NCBI GenBank assembly: GCA_963693035.2
Contig: CAXMMQ010000001.1
Location: 16,320 to 80,319, forward strand
Reading direction: 5' to 3'
Length of the DNA stretch: 64,000 nucleotides
Origin: Lichenicoccus sp963693035
Lineage (GTDB): Bacteria; Pseudomonadota; Alphaproteobacteria; Acetobacterales; Acetobacteraceae
Every line of letters starts with the position of its first letter. Position 1 is the first letter of the stretch. Below are positions 37,076-45,841 of the stretch, in pieces. Under the pieces are notes generated by a model. It ran no database searches. It saw only the letters and a program-made list of their open reading frames with translations, and was not told where the DNA came from. A program made the translations under genes and the position numbers.

Positions 37076-37999
37076 ATGAACATGAAACGCATGCGAGGCC
37101 GCAATCATCGTCCAGGTGGCGGCGGTGGCGGCGGCAGCCCGATCCGTCATCATAACGGTCAGATCCCGCTCAATCGCAACCATGTCTTCGACAGCAACGG
37201 GCCGGACCTGCGCATACGCGGCACCGCCCAGCAGCTTTTCGAGAAATATCTGCAGCTTGGTCGCGATGCGACCAGCTCAGGCGATCGCGTCATGGCGGAA
37301 GGCTACTTCCAGCACGCAGAGCATTATTTTCGTATCCTCAACGCCATAGCCCAGGCCGCCCAACAGGGGCCGGGGCAGCAGCCCGGCCAGGGCGGTGGCC
37401 AGTACGCACAGCCCAACCAGCAGCGCCGGTCGCCGCTGGACACGGACCAGGACGATCGCGGCGAGGATCCGCTGATCACCGGCTCGACGCCGCAGCCCCC
37501 GGATCGCAATGGGGAGCGCAACGGCGATCGCTACCAGGAGCGCCAGCCGGAGCGGCAGTTCGAGCCGCGTGGCGAGCGCTACCAGGGCGACGGCAACCGC
37601 AGCGACGGCAATCGCAATGACGCCAGCCGCACTGACGGGAGAGGCGAGCGCTACCAGAACGATCGCTTCCAGGGCAATCCGGATGTCCAGCGCCCCGAAC
37701 CTCAGCGCAACACCCAGCCCGACGATGCGGCCGAGGGCGTCAGCCAGCGCGGGCGGGACTTCGCGCCGCTCGAGCCGCGGCTGCCGGGCATCGAGGGCTA
37801 CGGCGCGACGTCCGGCCAGCCGCCGGGATCGGAGGCCGTGACCGAAGCGGCTGGCCAGCCGGACGGTGACACCGCGGCGCCGGTGCCGGCGCCGGTCCGC
37901 GAGCGGCGGGAGCGGCAGCCCAGGCGCGAGCGCCAGCCAAAGGCGGAGCGTCCGCAGCCCGAGGAGCCGAATTCGCAACCCGAATTCTCCGACGCCTGA
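37076..37999 (+). CDS. DUF4167 domain-containing protein
   Basis: About 307 residues. The N-terminal 85 residues carry DUF4167: RGRNHRPGGGGGGGSPIRHH, RNHVFDSNGPDLRIRGTAQQ, then LFEKYLQLGRDATSSGDRV and YFQHAEHYFRI. The rest is disordered and charged, with repeats such as RNGDRYQER, RGERYQGDGNR and RGERYQNDR, and a basic R/E-rich tail. Position after prmC is conserved in alphaproteobacteria. Function is unknown; RNA binding has been suggested from the Gly/Arg content but is inference. The start is the first of two close ATGs. Confidence 0.9.
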   Translation: MNMKRMRGRNHRPGGGGGGGSPIRHHNGQIPLNRNHVFDSNGPDLRIRGTAQQLFEKYLQLGRDATSSGDRVMAEGYFQHAEHYFRILNAIAQAAQQGPGQQPGQGGGQYAQPNQQRRSPLDTDQDDRGEDPLITGSTPQPPDRNGERNGDRYQERQPERQFEPRGERYQGDGNRSDGNRNDASRTDGRGERYQNDRFQGNPDVQRPEPQRNTQPDDAAEGVSQRGRDFAPLEPRLPGIEGYGATSGQPPGSEAVTEAAGQPDGDTAAPVPAPVRERRERQPRRERQPKAERPQPEEPNSQPEFSDA

Positions 38000-38024
38000 C
38001 TGGCATCGGGCCGCCGTTGCCGCG

Positions 38025-39182
38025 CTATGGCGCCGAAGCCGGCGGTCCGTGCTGTGCCGGGCGGTGCGGCATCGGCCAGGCGGCGTTGCCCGCCCCATCC
38101 TGCGGCGAGGTGTATTCGACGCGGGTGCGCGGCAGGGCTTCCGGGCATTCCTGCTGCAGGTAGACCAGGATCTTCTCGCGTATCTCGCAGCGCAAATCCC
38201 AGGTCTGCGGCGCGTTGCGCGCACTCACCAGCATGCGGACCTGAACCGTGTGCTCGGTGACGTCGCTGACCTGCATGTTGACGACCTTGCCATCCCAGAG
38301 CGGGCTCTCCTTGACGATCTCGAGCAGCCTGGCGCGCAGGCCGTCGAGCCGCACGCGATAGTCGAGGAAGAAGAACACCGTCCCGATCAGCGATGCGGAC
38401 TGGTGGGTCCAGTTCTGGAACGGCTTTTCCAGGAAGTAAGAGATCGGCAGGATCATCCGGCGCCAGTCCCACAGCCGCACCACCACGTAGGTGGAGGTGA
38501 TCTCCTCGATCCAGCCCCATTCGCCTTCGACGATGACCGCATCCTCCATCCGGATCGGCTGGGTCATGGCGATCTGCACGCCCGCGATCAGGTTGGTCAG
38601 CAGCGGCCGGGCGGCGAGGCCGACCACCAGCGAAGCGGCGCCGGCGGAGGCGAACAGGCTGACGCCGTACTGCCGGACCGGCTCGAAGGTCATCAGCGCG
38701 GCCGAGACGGTCACCATGAAGATCAGGATGTCGCCGGCGCGGCGCAGGATGCCGACCTGGGTGAAGTGCTTGCGCGCCAGCAAGTTGTCTTCCTCGCCGG
38801 TCTTGAAGCGGGCGAGATAGACGTCGCACAGGATGCGCACGGCAATCGCCGCACCCCAGCCGATCAGCAGCACCAGCGCCACCAGCAGGCCCTGGCCTAT
38901 GGCTGCGAACCATTCATACGGCAGCCCGGCCGCCGGCAACGAGGAGCCGACCGCGACCACCACCACGAAGCCGCGCATCGGGCGGCGGATCGCGCGGGTG
39001 AAGGAGCGCACGAAGGCGCCGCGTTCGCCGGGAACGCGCAGCAGCAGGTCGGTCACCAGGCGCGAGGCGACCAGCGCCACCAGCGCCACCAGCATCAGCA
39101 CGGTGGCGGAGGCGAGCGGCGCCGGCGCCCAGTCCAGCCACTCGCGCATGTTGACGATGTAGATCAGCACCTGGTCGGGCAT
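38025..39182 (-). CDS. MscS-family mechanosensitive ion channel
   Basis: A 385-residue inner-membrane protein. Four or five N-terminal hydrophobic helices (LASATVLMLVALVALVASRL, GFVVVVAVGSSLPAAGL, FAAIGQGLLVALVLLIGWG, AGDILIFMVTVSAALMTF) lead to the pore helix and beta-domain: FASAGAASLVVGLAARPLLTN, then GVQIAMTQPIRMEDAVIVEG and WGWIEEITSTYVVVRLWD, the MscS signature. It would release osmolytes on hypo-osmotic shock. The gene is convergent with the DUF4167 gene (26 bp apart). The exact gating class is not clear. Confidence 0.93.
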   Translation of the reverse strand: MPDQVLIYIVNMREWLDWAPAPLASATVLMLVALVALVASRLVTDLLLRVPGERGAFVRSFTRAIRRPMRGFVVVVAVGSSLPAAGLPYEWFAAIGQGLLVALVLLIGWGAAIAVRILCDVYLARFKTGEEDNLLARKHFTQVGILRRAGDILIFMVTVSAALMTFEPVRQYGVSLFASAGAASLVVGLAARPLLTNLIAGVQIAMTQPIRMEDAVIVEGEWGWIEEITSTYVVVRLWDWRRMILPISYFLEKPFQNWTHQSASLIGTVFFFLDYRVRLDGLRARLLEIVKESPLWDGKVVNMQVSDVTEHTVQVRMLVSARNAPQTWDLRCEIREKILVYLQQECPEALPRTRVEYTSPQDGAGNAAWPMPHRPAQHGPPASAP

Positions 39183-39270
39183 CGCGCGATCCGACCACTC
39201 CGCACGCCCGAAGGCAAACCTCTGGAAAAGCAGGCGGGGCTACGGCGAGGCCGGGAAGTGGGGCATCATG

Positions 39271-39299
39271 TTGACTTGACCTGGACCGGACTATATCTG
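39271..39299 (+). promoter_or_regulatory. Candidate promoter of the CAT-anticodon tRNA
   Basis: TTGACT at 39271-39276 followed after about 17 bp by TATCTG at 39294-39299, about 55 bp ahead of the tRNA. The -10 match is imperfect, and the register could be shifted by one or two bases (ATATCT or TATATC with shorter spacers). Confidence 0.35.
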
Positions 39300-39354
39300 A
39301 CCGCCTCCCGGCGCGGTGGACCGGGCCGCCTGCGCAGGGTGGTCCTGATCCCGA

Positions 39355-39429
39355 GGCGGCGTAGCTCAGCGGTAGAGCAGGGGAATCATAATCCCTTGGT
39401 CGGCGGTTCAAATCCGTCCGCCGCTACCA
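39355..39429 (+). tRNA. tRNA with CAT anticodon (elongator Met, or lysidine-modified Ile)
   Basis: A 75-nt cloverleaf can be folded. Acceptor 5' GGCGGCG pairs with 3' CGCCGCT (first pair G-U), discriminator A, and encoded CCA at 39427-39429. D arm GCTC/GAGC; anticodon stem GGGGA/TCCCT with loop ATCATAA and anticodon CAT at 39387-39389; T arm GGCGG/CCGTC with loop TTCAAAT. The paired first acceptor position excludes an initiator tRNA, which needs an unpaired 1-72. Met elongator is most likely; a tRNA-Ile2 whose C34 is modified by TilS has the same anticodon and cannot be excluded by sequence alone. Confidence 0.95.
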
Positions 39430-39572
39430 TCGCGCCGGGACTGCCGGCCCCGAGACGCCGTCCCCCCCGCTGGCCGACGTGGACGGTTGAGTGCATTTCG
39501 TGGACGTCTGGTCCGGAACCGGTCATCATACCACCGGCCGTAGAACGCTTCGCGACCCTTACCGGAAACACG

Positions 39573-39788
39573 ATGAGCGCTCTGTCTTGGCTCGCGACGG
39601 GATTGGCAGTCTGGGGTGGCACAGGCCTCGCGGTGGCGTTCGGGCTCGGGCTTCTCATCCGGCGCGCCAACCGCAAGGCCGTCATGCTGCGGCGTCGCAC
39701 CCTGCTCGTGGGCAATGTCGGCGCCCCGGCCGTGTCGGCAACCGAGGTGCAGAAGCTCGAGCCGCAGGGTCTTGCCGGGCGGCCCTGA
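39573..39788 (+). CDS. Small single-pass membrane protein, unknown function
   Basis: A 71-residue protein: MSALSWLATGLAVWGGTGLA leads into a hydrophobic segment (residues 5-28) followed by a positively charged cytoplasmic face (RRANRKAVMLRRR). No family is recognised. The initiation region has only a weak GGA, 9 bp from the ATG. Convergent with the GH15 gene 29 bp away. Its reality rests on composition and topology, so confidence is moderate. Confidence 0.5.
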   Translation: MSALSWLATGLAVWGGTGLAVAFGLGLLIRRANRKAVMLRRRTLLVGNVGAPAVSATEVQKLEPQGLAGRP

Positions 39789-39817
39789 CGGCCCGGGAGC
39801 GAACTGCATCCACGGCT

Positions 39818-41665
39818 TCACCCCGCCGCGCTGCCCTCCCGCGCCGTGAGTGCCCGATCCAGGTAGTGCGCCGCCGAGATCAGCGCCATGTGGGTGAAGG
39901 CCTGCGGGAAATTGCCGAGATGCTCGCCCGCGGCGCCGAGCTCCTCGGCGAACAGGCCGAGATGATTCGCATAGCCGAGCATCTTTTCGAACAGGAAGCG
40001 CGCCTGCGCGAGGTCGCCGGCGCGCGCCAGGCACTCGACATACCAGAACGAGCACATGGTGAAGGTGCCCTCGTCGCCATGCAGCCCGTCGGCGCCATCG
40101 GCGGCGTAGCGATAGACCAGGCTGTCATCGACCAGGTGCTCGCCAATCGCCCGCAGGGTGGACAGCCAGCGCGGGTCGGTCGGGCTGATGAAACGCACCA
40201 GCGGCATCAGCAGGCAGGACGCGTCCAGCGCTGTGCTCCCCTTCGACTGGACGAAGGCCTGCTGCTCCGGGTCCCAGAACTCCTCGTGGATCTCCCGGTA
40301 GATGGTGTCGCGGGTCTTGAGCCAGTCCTTGATCGGCGCCGGCAGTCCGCGCTTGCCGGAAAGCCGGATGGCGCGGTCGAAGGCGACCCAGCACATCAGC
40401 CGTGAGTGCAGGAAGTGCTGGCGACCGCCGCGGGTCTCCCAGATGCCCTCGTCGGGCTGTTGCCAGTTGCAAGCGAGCCATTCCATCGAGCGGGTGATGC
40501 CCTGCCAGCCGCGATACGAGACCTGCTCGCCGTATTTGTCGGACAGGTAGATCGCATCCATCAGCTCGCCATAGATGTCGAGCTGCAACTGGTTCCAGGC
40601 GCCGTTGCCGATCCGCACCGGGACCGAGCCGCGATAGCCGCGCAGATGCGGCAGGTCCTGTTCGTCAAGCTCCTGGTGCCCGTCGAGGCCGTACATGAGC
40701 TGCAGCGGCCCGTTTTCGCCGCCGGCGTCGCCCGCATCGTCGCATGCGTCGCCCTGCCGCTCCGCCAGCCAGCGCATGAACGCGCCGGCCTCGCCGGTAT
40801 GGCCCAGGCGCAGGAACGCATAGATCATGAAGGTGGAGTCGCGCAGCCAGGTGTAGCGGTAGTCCCAGTTGCGCACGCCGCCGATCTGCTCGGGCAGCCC
40901 GAAGGTGAGGGCTGCGACCATCGAGCCATGCTCGACAGAGGTCAGCAGCTTGAGCGCCAGCGCCGAACGGTTCACCACGTCGCGCCAGCGTCCGCGGTAG
41001 CTCGAGCGGGCCACCCACGACCGCCAGGCATTCAGCGTGGCCTTGAAGTGGATGACCACGCAGTCCTCGGCCTCCGTTTCGGGCACCGGATGCGACGCGT
41101 CCTCGAGGATGAAGGCGGCTGTCTCCCCAGCCTCGAGGTCGAACTCCGCGATCACCCCGTCCGTGTGCAACTGCAACTGCACGGAGCAGCGCAGCCGCAG
41201 CGCGAAGTGGACGCCCTCGGCGCGGAAGATGGCGTGGCCGTCCTCGATGGCTGCGGTGGTGGTGGCCCGCCCGTAATCGAAGCGCGGCGCGCAGACCATG
41301 CAGAACCGGGTCGGGCCGCGCACTGCCTTGGCGCGCCGGATCAGTCGCTGCGGCGCGTGGCTGTCGCGGAACGGCCCGGGTTCGTCCATCGCCATCAGGT
41401 CGGAGACCTCGGCCACTCCCTCGTGCGAGAGGAACCGGGTCAGCAGCACGTTGGTGTCGGGCAGGTAGAGCTGGCACTGGCGGGCGCGGTCGAGGGTGGG
41501 CGAGAGCCGGAAATGGCCGCCACGCTCGTCGTCGAGCAGGGAAGCAAAGATGCTCGGGCTGTCGAAACGCGGCCAGCACAGGAAATCGACGGTGCCGTCC
41601 AGCGTCACCAGCGCCGCGGTGCGCAGGTCGCCGATGATGCCGTGATCTTCGATCGGTTGTGCCAT
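39818..41665 (-). CDS. Glycoside hydrolase family 15 protein (glucoamylase/trehalase type)
   Basis: About 615 residues from ATG at MAQPIEDHGIIGD. The N-terminal beta-sandwich (residues 1-230) is typical of the bacterial GH15 class: DHGIIGDLRTAALVTLDGTV, WPRFDSPSIFASLLDD. The (alpha/alpha)6 barrel starts with RNWDYRYTWLRDSTFMIYAF; the general acid region is DEGIWETRGGRQHF, with the general base expected in the FAEELGA region near the end. Substrates could be alpha-glucans or trehalose; no trehalose synthesis gene is next to it. No signal peptide, so the enzyme is probably cytosolic. Confidence 0.93.
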   Translation of the reverse strand: MAQPIEDHGIIGDLRTAALVTLDGTVDFLCWPRFDSPSIFASLLDDERGGHFRLSPTLDRARQCQLYLPDTNVLLTRFLSHEGVAEVSDLMAMDEPGPFRDSHAPQRLIRRAKAVRGPTRFCMVCAPRFDYGRATTTAAIEDGHAIFRAEGVHFALRLRCSVQLQLHTDGVIAEFDLEAGETAAFILEDASHPVPETEAEDCVVIHFKATLNAWRSWVARSSYRGRWRDVVNRSALALKLLTSVEHGSMVAALTFGLPEQIGGVRNWDYRYTWLRDSTFMIYAFLRLGHTGEAGAFMRWLAERQGDACDDAGDAGGENGPLQLMYGLDGHQELDEQDLPHLRGYRGSVPVRIGNGAWNQLQLDIYGELMDAIYLSDKYGEQVSYRGWQGITRSMEWLACNWQQPDEGIWETRGGRQHFLHSRLMCWVAFDRAIRLSGKRGLPAPIKDWLKTRDTIYREIHEEFWDPEQQAFVQSKGSTALDASCLLMPLVRFISPTDPRWLSTLRAIGEHLVDDSLVYRYAADGADGLHGDEGTFTMCSFWYVECLARAGDLAQARFLFEKMLGYANHLGLFAEELGAAGEHLGNFPQAFTHMALISAAHYLDRALTAREGSAAG

Positions 41666-41688
41666 GGTCGGGGTCCGTGGGTGTTGCT

Positions 41689-42132
41689 TTAGAAGCCGGC
41701 GCAGACCGGCATGCTGACGACGCCGACCGCCTGCTGGTCGAACCTGGTGCGGTAGTGCGTGCTGATCTCGGCGACCCTTGCAGCGAGCCCCGGAGACGCG
41801 GGTGCCACCAGCAGCAGGATGCGCGACGGCTCGCGGCTGATGCGGTTGCTGACCCGGTCGCGCCACTGGCCGCCGGCCTCGATCTCGGTGAGGCCGTCCG
41901 GGAAGCGCTGCGTGACCTCGCGCGAGACGAAATCGCGCCACTCCGCCCGGGTGATGTCGGGGCCACGCGGCCGGGTCAGCCCGAAATACAGCTCGATCCT
42001 GACCTGCGCGGTCCCGCCGGCGAACGGGCAGGCCGTGAGCGAACTGGCGGTGGTCGCAGGCGCCGGTGGCCGGGCCGCACAGGCCGCCAGGGTGGGCATC
42101 GTCGCCAGCAGTGACAGCAGCGTTCGCCTCAC
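41689..42132 (-). CDS. DUF3574 domain protein, probable lipoprotein
   Basis: A 147-residue protein with a short hydrophobic N-terminus and a lipobox-like LAAC at residues 15-18 (RRTLLSLLATMPTLAACAA), suggesting lipid anchoring after cleavage. The body carries DUF3574: IELYFGLTRPRGPDITRAEW, FPDGLTEIEAGGQW and EISTHYRTRFDQQAVGVV. Function unknown. It begins 4 bp inside the stop of the DUF4743-Nudix gene and is probably co-transcribed with it. Confidence 0.85.
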   Translation of the reverse strand: MRRTLLSLLATMPTLAACAARPPAPATTASSLTACPFAGGTAQVRIELYFGLTRPRGPDITRAEWRDFVSREVTQRFPDGLTEIEAGGQWRDRVSNRISREPSRILLLVAPASPGLAARVAEISTHYRTRFDQQAVGVVSMPVCAGF

Positions 42133-42974
42133 AGCGGCGATCGCAGGCCGTCGCGCAACGCCCGGCCGTCCGGTGTATCGGCGTCGATCAGGCCGCGCCG
42201 CAGGAACAGGTCGATCAAGACCAGGTTGACGTTGAACTTGAACTCGTCGGTGTCGCGGACCAGGCCCACGATCCCGGCCAGCGGAAACAGCCTGAATTCC
42301 GCCACCTCGCCGTCATTGGGCACCGGCCTGAACTCCGCCGGCAGCACCAGGTCGAAGCATTCCAGCAGGTCGCGGCGCAGGCCCTCCGGCCGCTGCATGG
42401 CGTAGGTGATGTCGCCGACCGGCACCGCGCGCGCCGCCAGCGCCGGGGGCAGGCTGCATTCCTCCTCGCCCTCCTTGTGCAGGGTGGCGGCGGCATCGTA
42501 GCCGGCGGGAATGCCGCCCGCCACCAGGTGGTCGAGCTTGTCCGGGTCCAGCGCCTTGTCGGCGGCCCGCCGGCCGATCCAGAGCGCCGGACCCTCTGGG
42601 CGCTCGACGAGGCCGTTCACATGCACCCCGGCTGCGATCAGGCCGAAGGCGGGCAGGGCGCCGCGGTCGATGGTGCCGAGGCTGGGACCGCGCGGCACGA
42701 TCCGCACGTCGAACGCCTCGTTGCGGTACCGGTAGAGGCCGGCTTCCGCCAGCGCGCGGCCAAGCCGGGTGAGCACCGCGACCTCGGCGATCCGGAACGC
42801 GCCGGCCGCATCGGGCGACAGCCCATGCCGGGGAAGCTGGCCGGCGACGGTGGGATCGATCCAGCCCAGAGCCTGCGCGAAACCCTCCAGCAGCAGCGGC
42901 GCGCGGCCACCTGGCAGCGTCGTGTTGTTGCAGGCGGCGAGGTGGCGCAGGAACGGTGCGGCGGCCTCGCTCAT
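42129..42974 (-). CDS. DUF4743 and Nudix domain hydrolase (thiamine pyrophosphokinase-like)
   Basis: About 281 residues from the start MSEAAAPFLRHLAACN; a longer frame upstream overlaps the ABC transporter start. Residues about 1-115 are DUF4743, the domain fused to Nudix in TNR3-like proteins. The Nudix part spans about 120-280: HVNGLVERPEGPALWIGRR, then LDHLVAGGIPAGYDAAATLH and KEGEEECSLP, a Nudix box in which the first Glu of the consensus is replaced by Tyr and Arg by Lys, as happens in the TNR3-type subfamily. Substrate unknown. It is divergent from the ABC exporter, 55 bp apart. Confidence 0.87.
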   Translation of the reverse strand: MSEAAAPFLRHLAACNNTTLPGGRAPLLLEGFAQALGWIDPTVAGQLPRHGLSPDAAGAFRIAEVAVLTRLGRALAEAGLYRYRNEAFDVRIVPRGPSLGTIDRGALPAFGLIAAGVHVNGLVERPEGPALWIGRRAADKALDPDKLDHLVAGGIPAGYDAAATLHKEGEEECSLPPALAARAVPVGDITYAMQRPEGLRRDLLECFDLVLPAEFRPVPNDGEVAEFRLFPLAGIVGLVRDTDEFKFNVNLVLIDLFLRRGLIDADTPDGRALRDGLRSPL

Positions 42975-43029
42975 CCGCGTCGCCCCGGGTTTGTTTGCAA
43001 TCCCGCTTGTGCATGCCACATCGGCAGAT

Positions 43030-44910
43030 ATGACTTCGTCGGCATCCCGGTCCTCTTCGATCAGACAGACTGCTGCGGTCGGGCAGGGCGTTCCCGACCC
43101 GACCACTTCGCGTCCAACGGCATTCACCACCATCAGTGGCCTGCTGCCCTATCTGTGGCCACGCGGCGACCTGCGCACCCGGCTGCTGGTCGCCGGTGCC
43201 GTGCTGCTGCTTATCGCCGCCAAGGTTGCCACGGTCTACGTGCCGATCGTCTACAGCCGCGCCATCGACCGCCTCTCGCGGCACGACCCCGGTCACCTGA
43301 TCGTGGTGCCGGTGGCGTTGATCGTGGCCTACGGGCTGCTGCGGATCGCCTCCGGCGGCTTCGGCGAGCTGCGCGACGCGGTGTTCGCGCCGGTCAAGCA
43401 GCGGGTGATCCGGGTGGTGGCGATGCAGACCTTCCGGCACTTGCATGCGCTGTCGCTGCGTTACCATCTCGACCGGCAGACCGGCGGCGTAACCCGGGCG
43501 GTCGAGCGCGGCACGATTGCCATCGAGCTGATCCTGCGCCTCGGCGTGTTCAACATCGTGCCCACGCTGCTCGAGACGCTGATGGTGACCGCGATCATCT
43601 GGCGCATCTTCGACTGGCGGTTCGCGCTCGCGACCCTGCTCACGGTGGTCACCTATGTCGGCTTCACCGTGCTGTTCACCAGCTGGCGGATCGGCATCCG
43701 GCGGCGGATGAACGACATCGACAGCGAGGCGAGCGGCAAGGCGTTGGACAGCCTGCTGAACTACGAGACGGTGAAGTATTTCGGCAACGAGGGCCACGAG
43801 GCGCGGCGTTACGACGAGGCGCAGGCCCGCTACGAGCGTGCCGCTGTGCATACCCAGGTCTCGCTGAACGTACTCAATATCGGTCAGGCGACGATCATCG
43901 CGGTGGCAATGGCGGTCATCATGCTGATGGCGGCGCGCGAGGTGGCGAGCGGACGGCTGACGGTGGGCAAGTTCGTGCTGGTCAACACCTACCTGATGCA
44001 GCTCTACCAGCCGCTGAACTTCCTCGGCTTCGTCTATGCCTCGCTGCGCCAGGGCGTGGTCGATCTGGAGCAGATGTTCCGCCTGCTGGGCCAGTCGCAG
44101 GACGTGTCGGACCGGCCCGGCGCCTCTAGCCTGCCGGCTCGGCTGGAGGAGGCCCCACCGGCGGCGCTCGAGTTCCGCGACGTGCGCTTCGGCTACCGCG
44201 AGGACCGCGAGATCCTGCACGGCATCAGCTTCCGGGTACCGCCCGGCGGCCGCACCGCCATCGTCGGCCCCACCGGCGCCGGCAAGTCCACCATCAGCCG
44301 CCTGCTGTTCCGCTTCTACGATGCCTGGTCGGGCAGCGTGCTGGTCGATGGACGCGATGTCGGCCTGTATGCCCAGGCCAGCCTGCGTGGCGCCATCGGA
44401 GTGGTGCCGCAGGACACCGTGCTGTTTAACGACACCATCCGCTATAACATCGCCTATGGCCGGATCGGCGCCAGCCAGGACGAGATCGAGCACGCCGCGC
44501 GCCTCGCGCAGGTGCACGAGTTCGTCATGCGGCTGCCGGACGGCTACGACACCCGGGTCGGCGAGCGCGGCTTGAAGCTCTCCGGCGGCGAGAAACAGCG
44601 GGTCGCGATCGCGCGCACCATCCTCAAGAACCCGCGCCTGCTAGTACTCGACGAGGCGACCAGCTCGCTTGATACCCATACCGAGCAGGAGATCCAGTCG
44701 GCGCTGCGCCAGGTCTCGGCGCATCGCACCACGCTGGTGATCGCACACCGGTTGTCCACCGTCGTCGATGCCGACGAGATCCTGGTGCTGGATGAGGGCC
44801 GGATCGTCGAGCGCGGCACGCATCGCGGTCTGCTGGCGATGGGTGGCCGCTATGCCGGCATGTGGGCGGCGCAGGCCGAAGAGGAGCGAGCGGCGATCGA
44901 GGCCGTCTGA
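43030..44910 (+). CDS. Atm1-type ABC exporter (fused permease and ATPase)
   Basis: About 626 residues. Six membrane helices in the first 340 residues (RLLVAGAVLLLIAAKVATV, VPVALIVAYGLLRI and others) are followed by one nucleotide-binding domain with Walker A GPTGAGKSTISRLL, Q-loop VPQDTVLFNDTIRYNI, ABC signature LSGGEKQRVAIA, Walker B LLVLDEATSSLD and H-loop IAHRLSTV. The pattern RAVERGTIAIELILR and LLNYETVKYFGNE identifies the Atm1/HMT1 (ABCB7) family, which exports glutathione-linked sulfur compounds or heavy-metal conjugates. It is followed 13 bp later by a small gene likely in the same operon. Confidence 0.93.
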   Translation: MTSSASRSSSIRQTAAVGQGVPDPTTSRPTAFTTISGLLPYLWPRGDLRTRLLVAGAVLLLIAAKVATVYVPIVYSRAIDRLSRHDPGHLIVVPVALIVAYGLLRIASGGFGELRDAVFAPVKQRVIRVVAMQTFRHLHALSLRYHLDRQTGGVTRAVERGTIAIELILRLGVFNIVPTLLETLMVTAIIWRIFDWRFALATLLTVVTYVGFTVLFTSWRIGIRRRMNDIDSEASGKALDSLLNYETVKYFGNEGHEARRYDEAQARYERAAVHTQVSLNVLNIGQATIIAVAMAVIMLMAAREVASGRLTVGKFVLVNTYLMQLYQPLNFLGFVYASLRQGVVDLEQMFRLLGQSQDVSDRPGASSLPARLEEAPPAALEFRDVRFGYREDREILHGISFRVPPGGRTAIVGPTGAGKSTISRLLFRFYDAWSGSVLVDGRDVGLYAQASLRGAIGVVPQDTVLFNDTIRYNIAYGRIGASQDEIEHAARLAQVHEFVMRLPDGYDTRVGERGLKLSGGEKQRVAIARTILKNPRLLVLDEATSSLDTHTEQEIQSALRQVSAHRTTLVIAHRLSTVVDADEILVLDEGRIVERGTHRGLLAMGGRYAGMWAAQAEEERAAIEAV

Positions 44911-44923
44911 AGGAGATGAGGCG

Positions 44924-45223
44924 ATGAGCAGCGAATCCACGATCGGACAGGACGGCACGGTTCCGGCCGAGCTGAGCCATGCCGGCGCGGTGGTGGACAA
45001 GGCGATCGAGTACATGCTGGGCCAGGAACTGCCGCCGCTGGCGATCGCCTCCGCCCTGCTCGGCGGCTCGCTGGCCTTGCTGGCGCGCACAATGGACACG
45101 ACTGCCATGCTGCGCATGCTCGACAATGCGAGCCGCAGCGTCCGCGCCGGCGAGCTGAGAAGCGCCTCTCTGACGTCAAATCCGGCGGCCGTGAAGCCGG
45201 GGGACTTCGGGCGCGGCGCTTGA
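44924..45223 (+). CDS. Small conserved protein downstream of the Atm1-type exporter
   Basis: A 99-residue protein with AAGGAGA 8 bp ahead of the ATG. It has one moderately hydrophobic stretch (LAIASALLGGSLALLARTM, residues 43-61) and no recognised domain. VVDKAIEYMLGQELPPLAIA resembles helical regulators of unknown role. The short gap after the ABC exporter suggests co-transcription, but no functional link is known. Confidence 0.65.
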   Translation: MSSESTIGQDGTVPAELSHAGAVVDKAIEYMLGQELPPLAIASALLGGSLALLARTMDTTAMLRMLDNASRSVRAGELRSASLTSNPAAVKPGDFGRGA

Positions 45224-45319
45224 CGCAGGCCGGTGCTAAGGCCATAAGCCGCCGCTCCAATGCAAGTCGATGCCGGGAAGCCATGCCTGCCCGGCCAGTG
45301 TCGTATCGAGGGTGAACAG

Positions 45320-45625
45320 ATGTCTCGCCGCTGCCAGATAACCGGCAAGGGCGTGCTGACGGGCAACAACGTCAGCCATGCCAACAACAAGACCCGCCGC
45401 CGCTACCTGCCGAACCTGCAGGAGACCTCGGTGCTGTCGGACATCCTCGGCGGCTCGATCCGGATGCGCGTGACCACCAACGGCCTGCGCACCATCGAAC
45501 ATAATGGCGGCCTGGACGCGTTCCTGCTGTCGACGCCGAACCGCCGGTTGCCGGTCGAGGCGCAGGTGATCAAACGCCGCATCAAGCGCGCGCAGGACAA
45601 GAAGGCCGCCGCCCCGGCAGCCTGA
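45320..45625 (+). CDS. rpmB: 50S ribosomal protein L28
   Basis: A 101-residue L28, a structural protein of the large ribosomal subunit. MSRRCQITGKGVLTGNNVSH and NKTRRRYLPNLQ are the conserved N-terminal signature; SIRMRVTTNGLRTIEHNGGLD follows, and the end is lysine-rich. A longer frame upstream adds residues unlike L28, and GAGGG precedes the chosen ATG. It stands alone without rpmG. Confidence 0.97.
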   Translation: MSRRCQITGKGVLTGNNVSHANNKTRRRYLPNLQETSVLSDILGGSIRMRVTTNGLRTIEHNGGLDAFLLSTPNRRLPVEAQVIKRRIKRAQDKKAAAPAA

Positions 45626-45632
45626 CGGCCTC

Positions 45633-45662
45633 AAGCCCGCTTCCCCACGGAGAGCCGGGCTT
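45633..45662. terminator. Probable hairpin after rpmB
   Basis: Arms AAGCCCG and CGGGCTT (7 bp) separated by 16 nt, beginning about 8 bp past the rpmB stop. No uridine run follows, so rho-independent termination would be weak; it may instead be a processing or stabilising hairpin. Confidence 0.4.
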
Positions 45663-45674
45663 GTAATGCCGCCG

Positions 45675-45694
45675 GTCCTGACGCTAGTCAGGAC
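45675..45694. promoter_or_regulatory. Perfect inverted repeat upstream of the EF-G gene
   Basis: GTCCTGAC and GTCAGGAC, fully complementary 8-bp arms around the tetranucleotide GCTA, 148 bp before the EF-G GTG. It could be an operator or a leader hairpin. No T-run follows. The remaining 216-bp gap between rpmB and the EF-G gene shows no other gene. Confidence 0.4.
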
Positions 45695-45841
45695 GAACTT
45701 ATATCCGCCGGTCGGCGTCGCGCTGCATGAACCCGCCTCGCGGGTGAGCGGCGGATACCATTCGGCCCCCCGGGCGGGCGCACGGAGCGGCGAGGCTCCG
45801 AGAGCGCCCGCTCGCCGTCGCCAATCCCGTGGGAGGTCCGC

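Noticed and set aside
39355..39429. Initiator tRNA-Met
   Set aside because: The first acceptor position is paired (G-U), whereas initiators have an unpaired 1-72, and the anticodon stem lacks the three consecutive G-C pairs of initiators at the required place.
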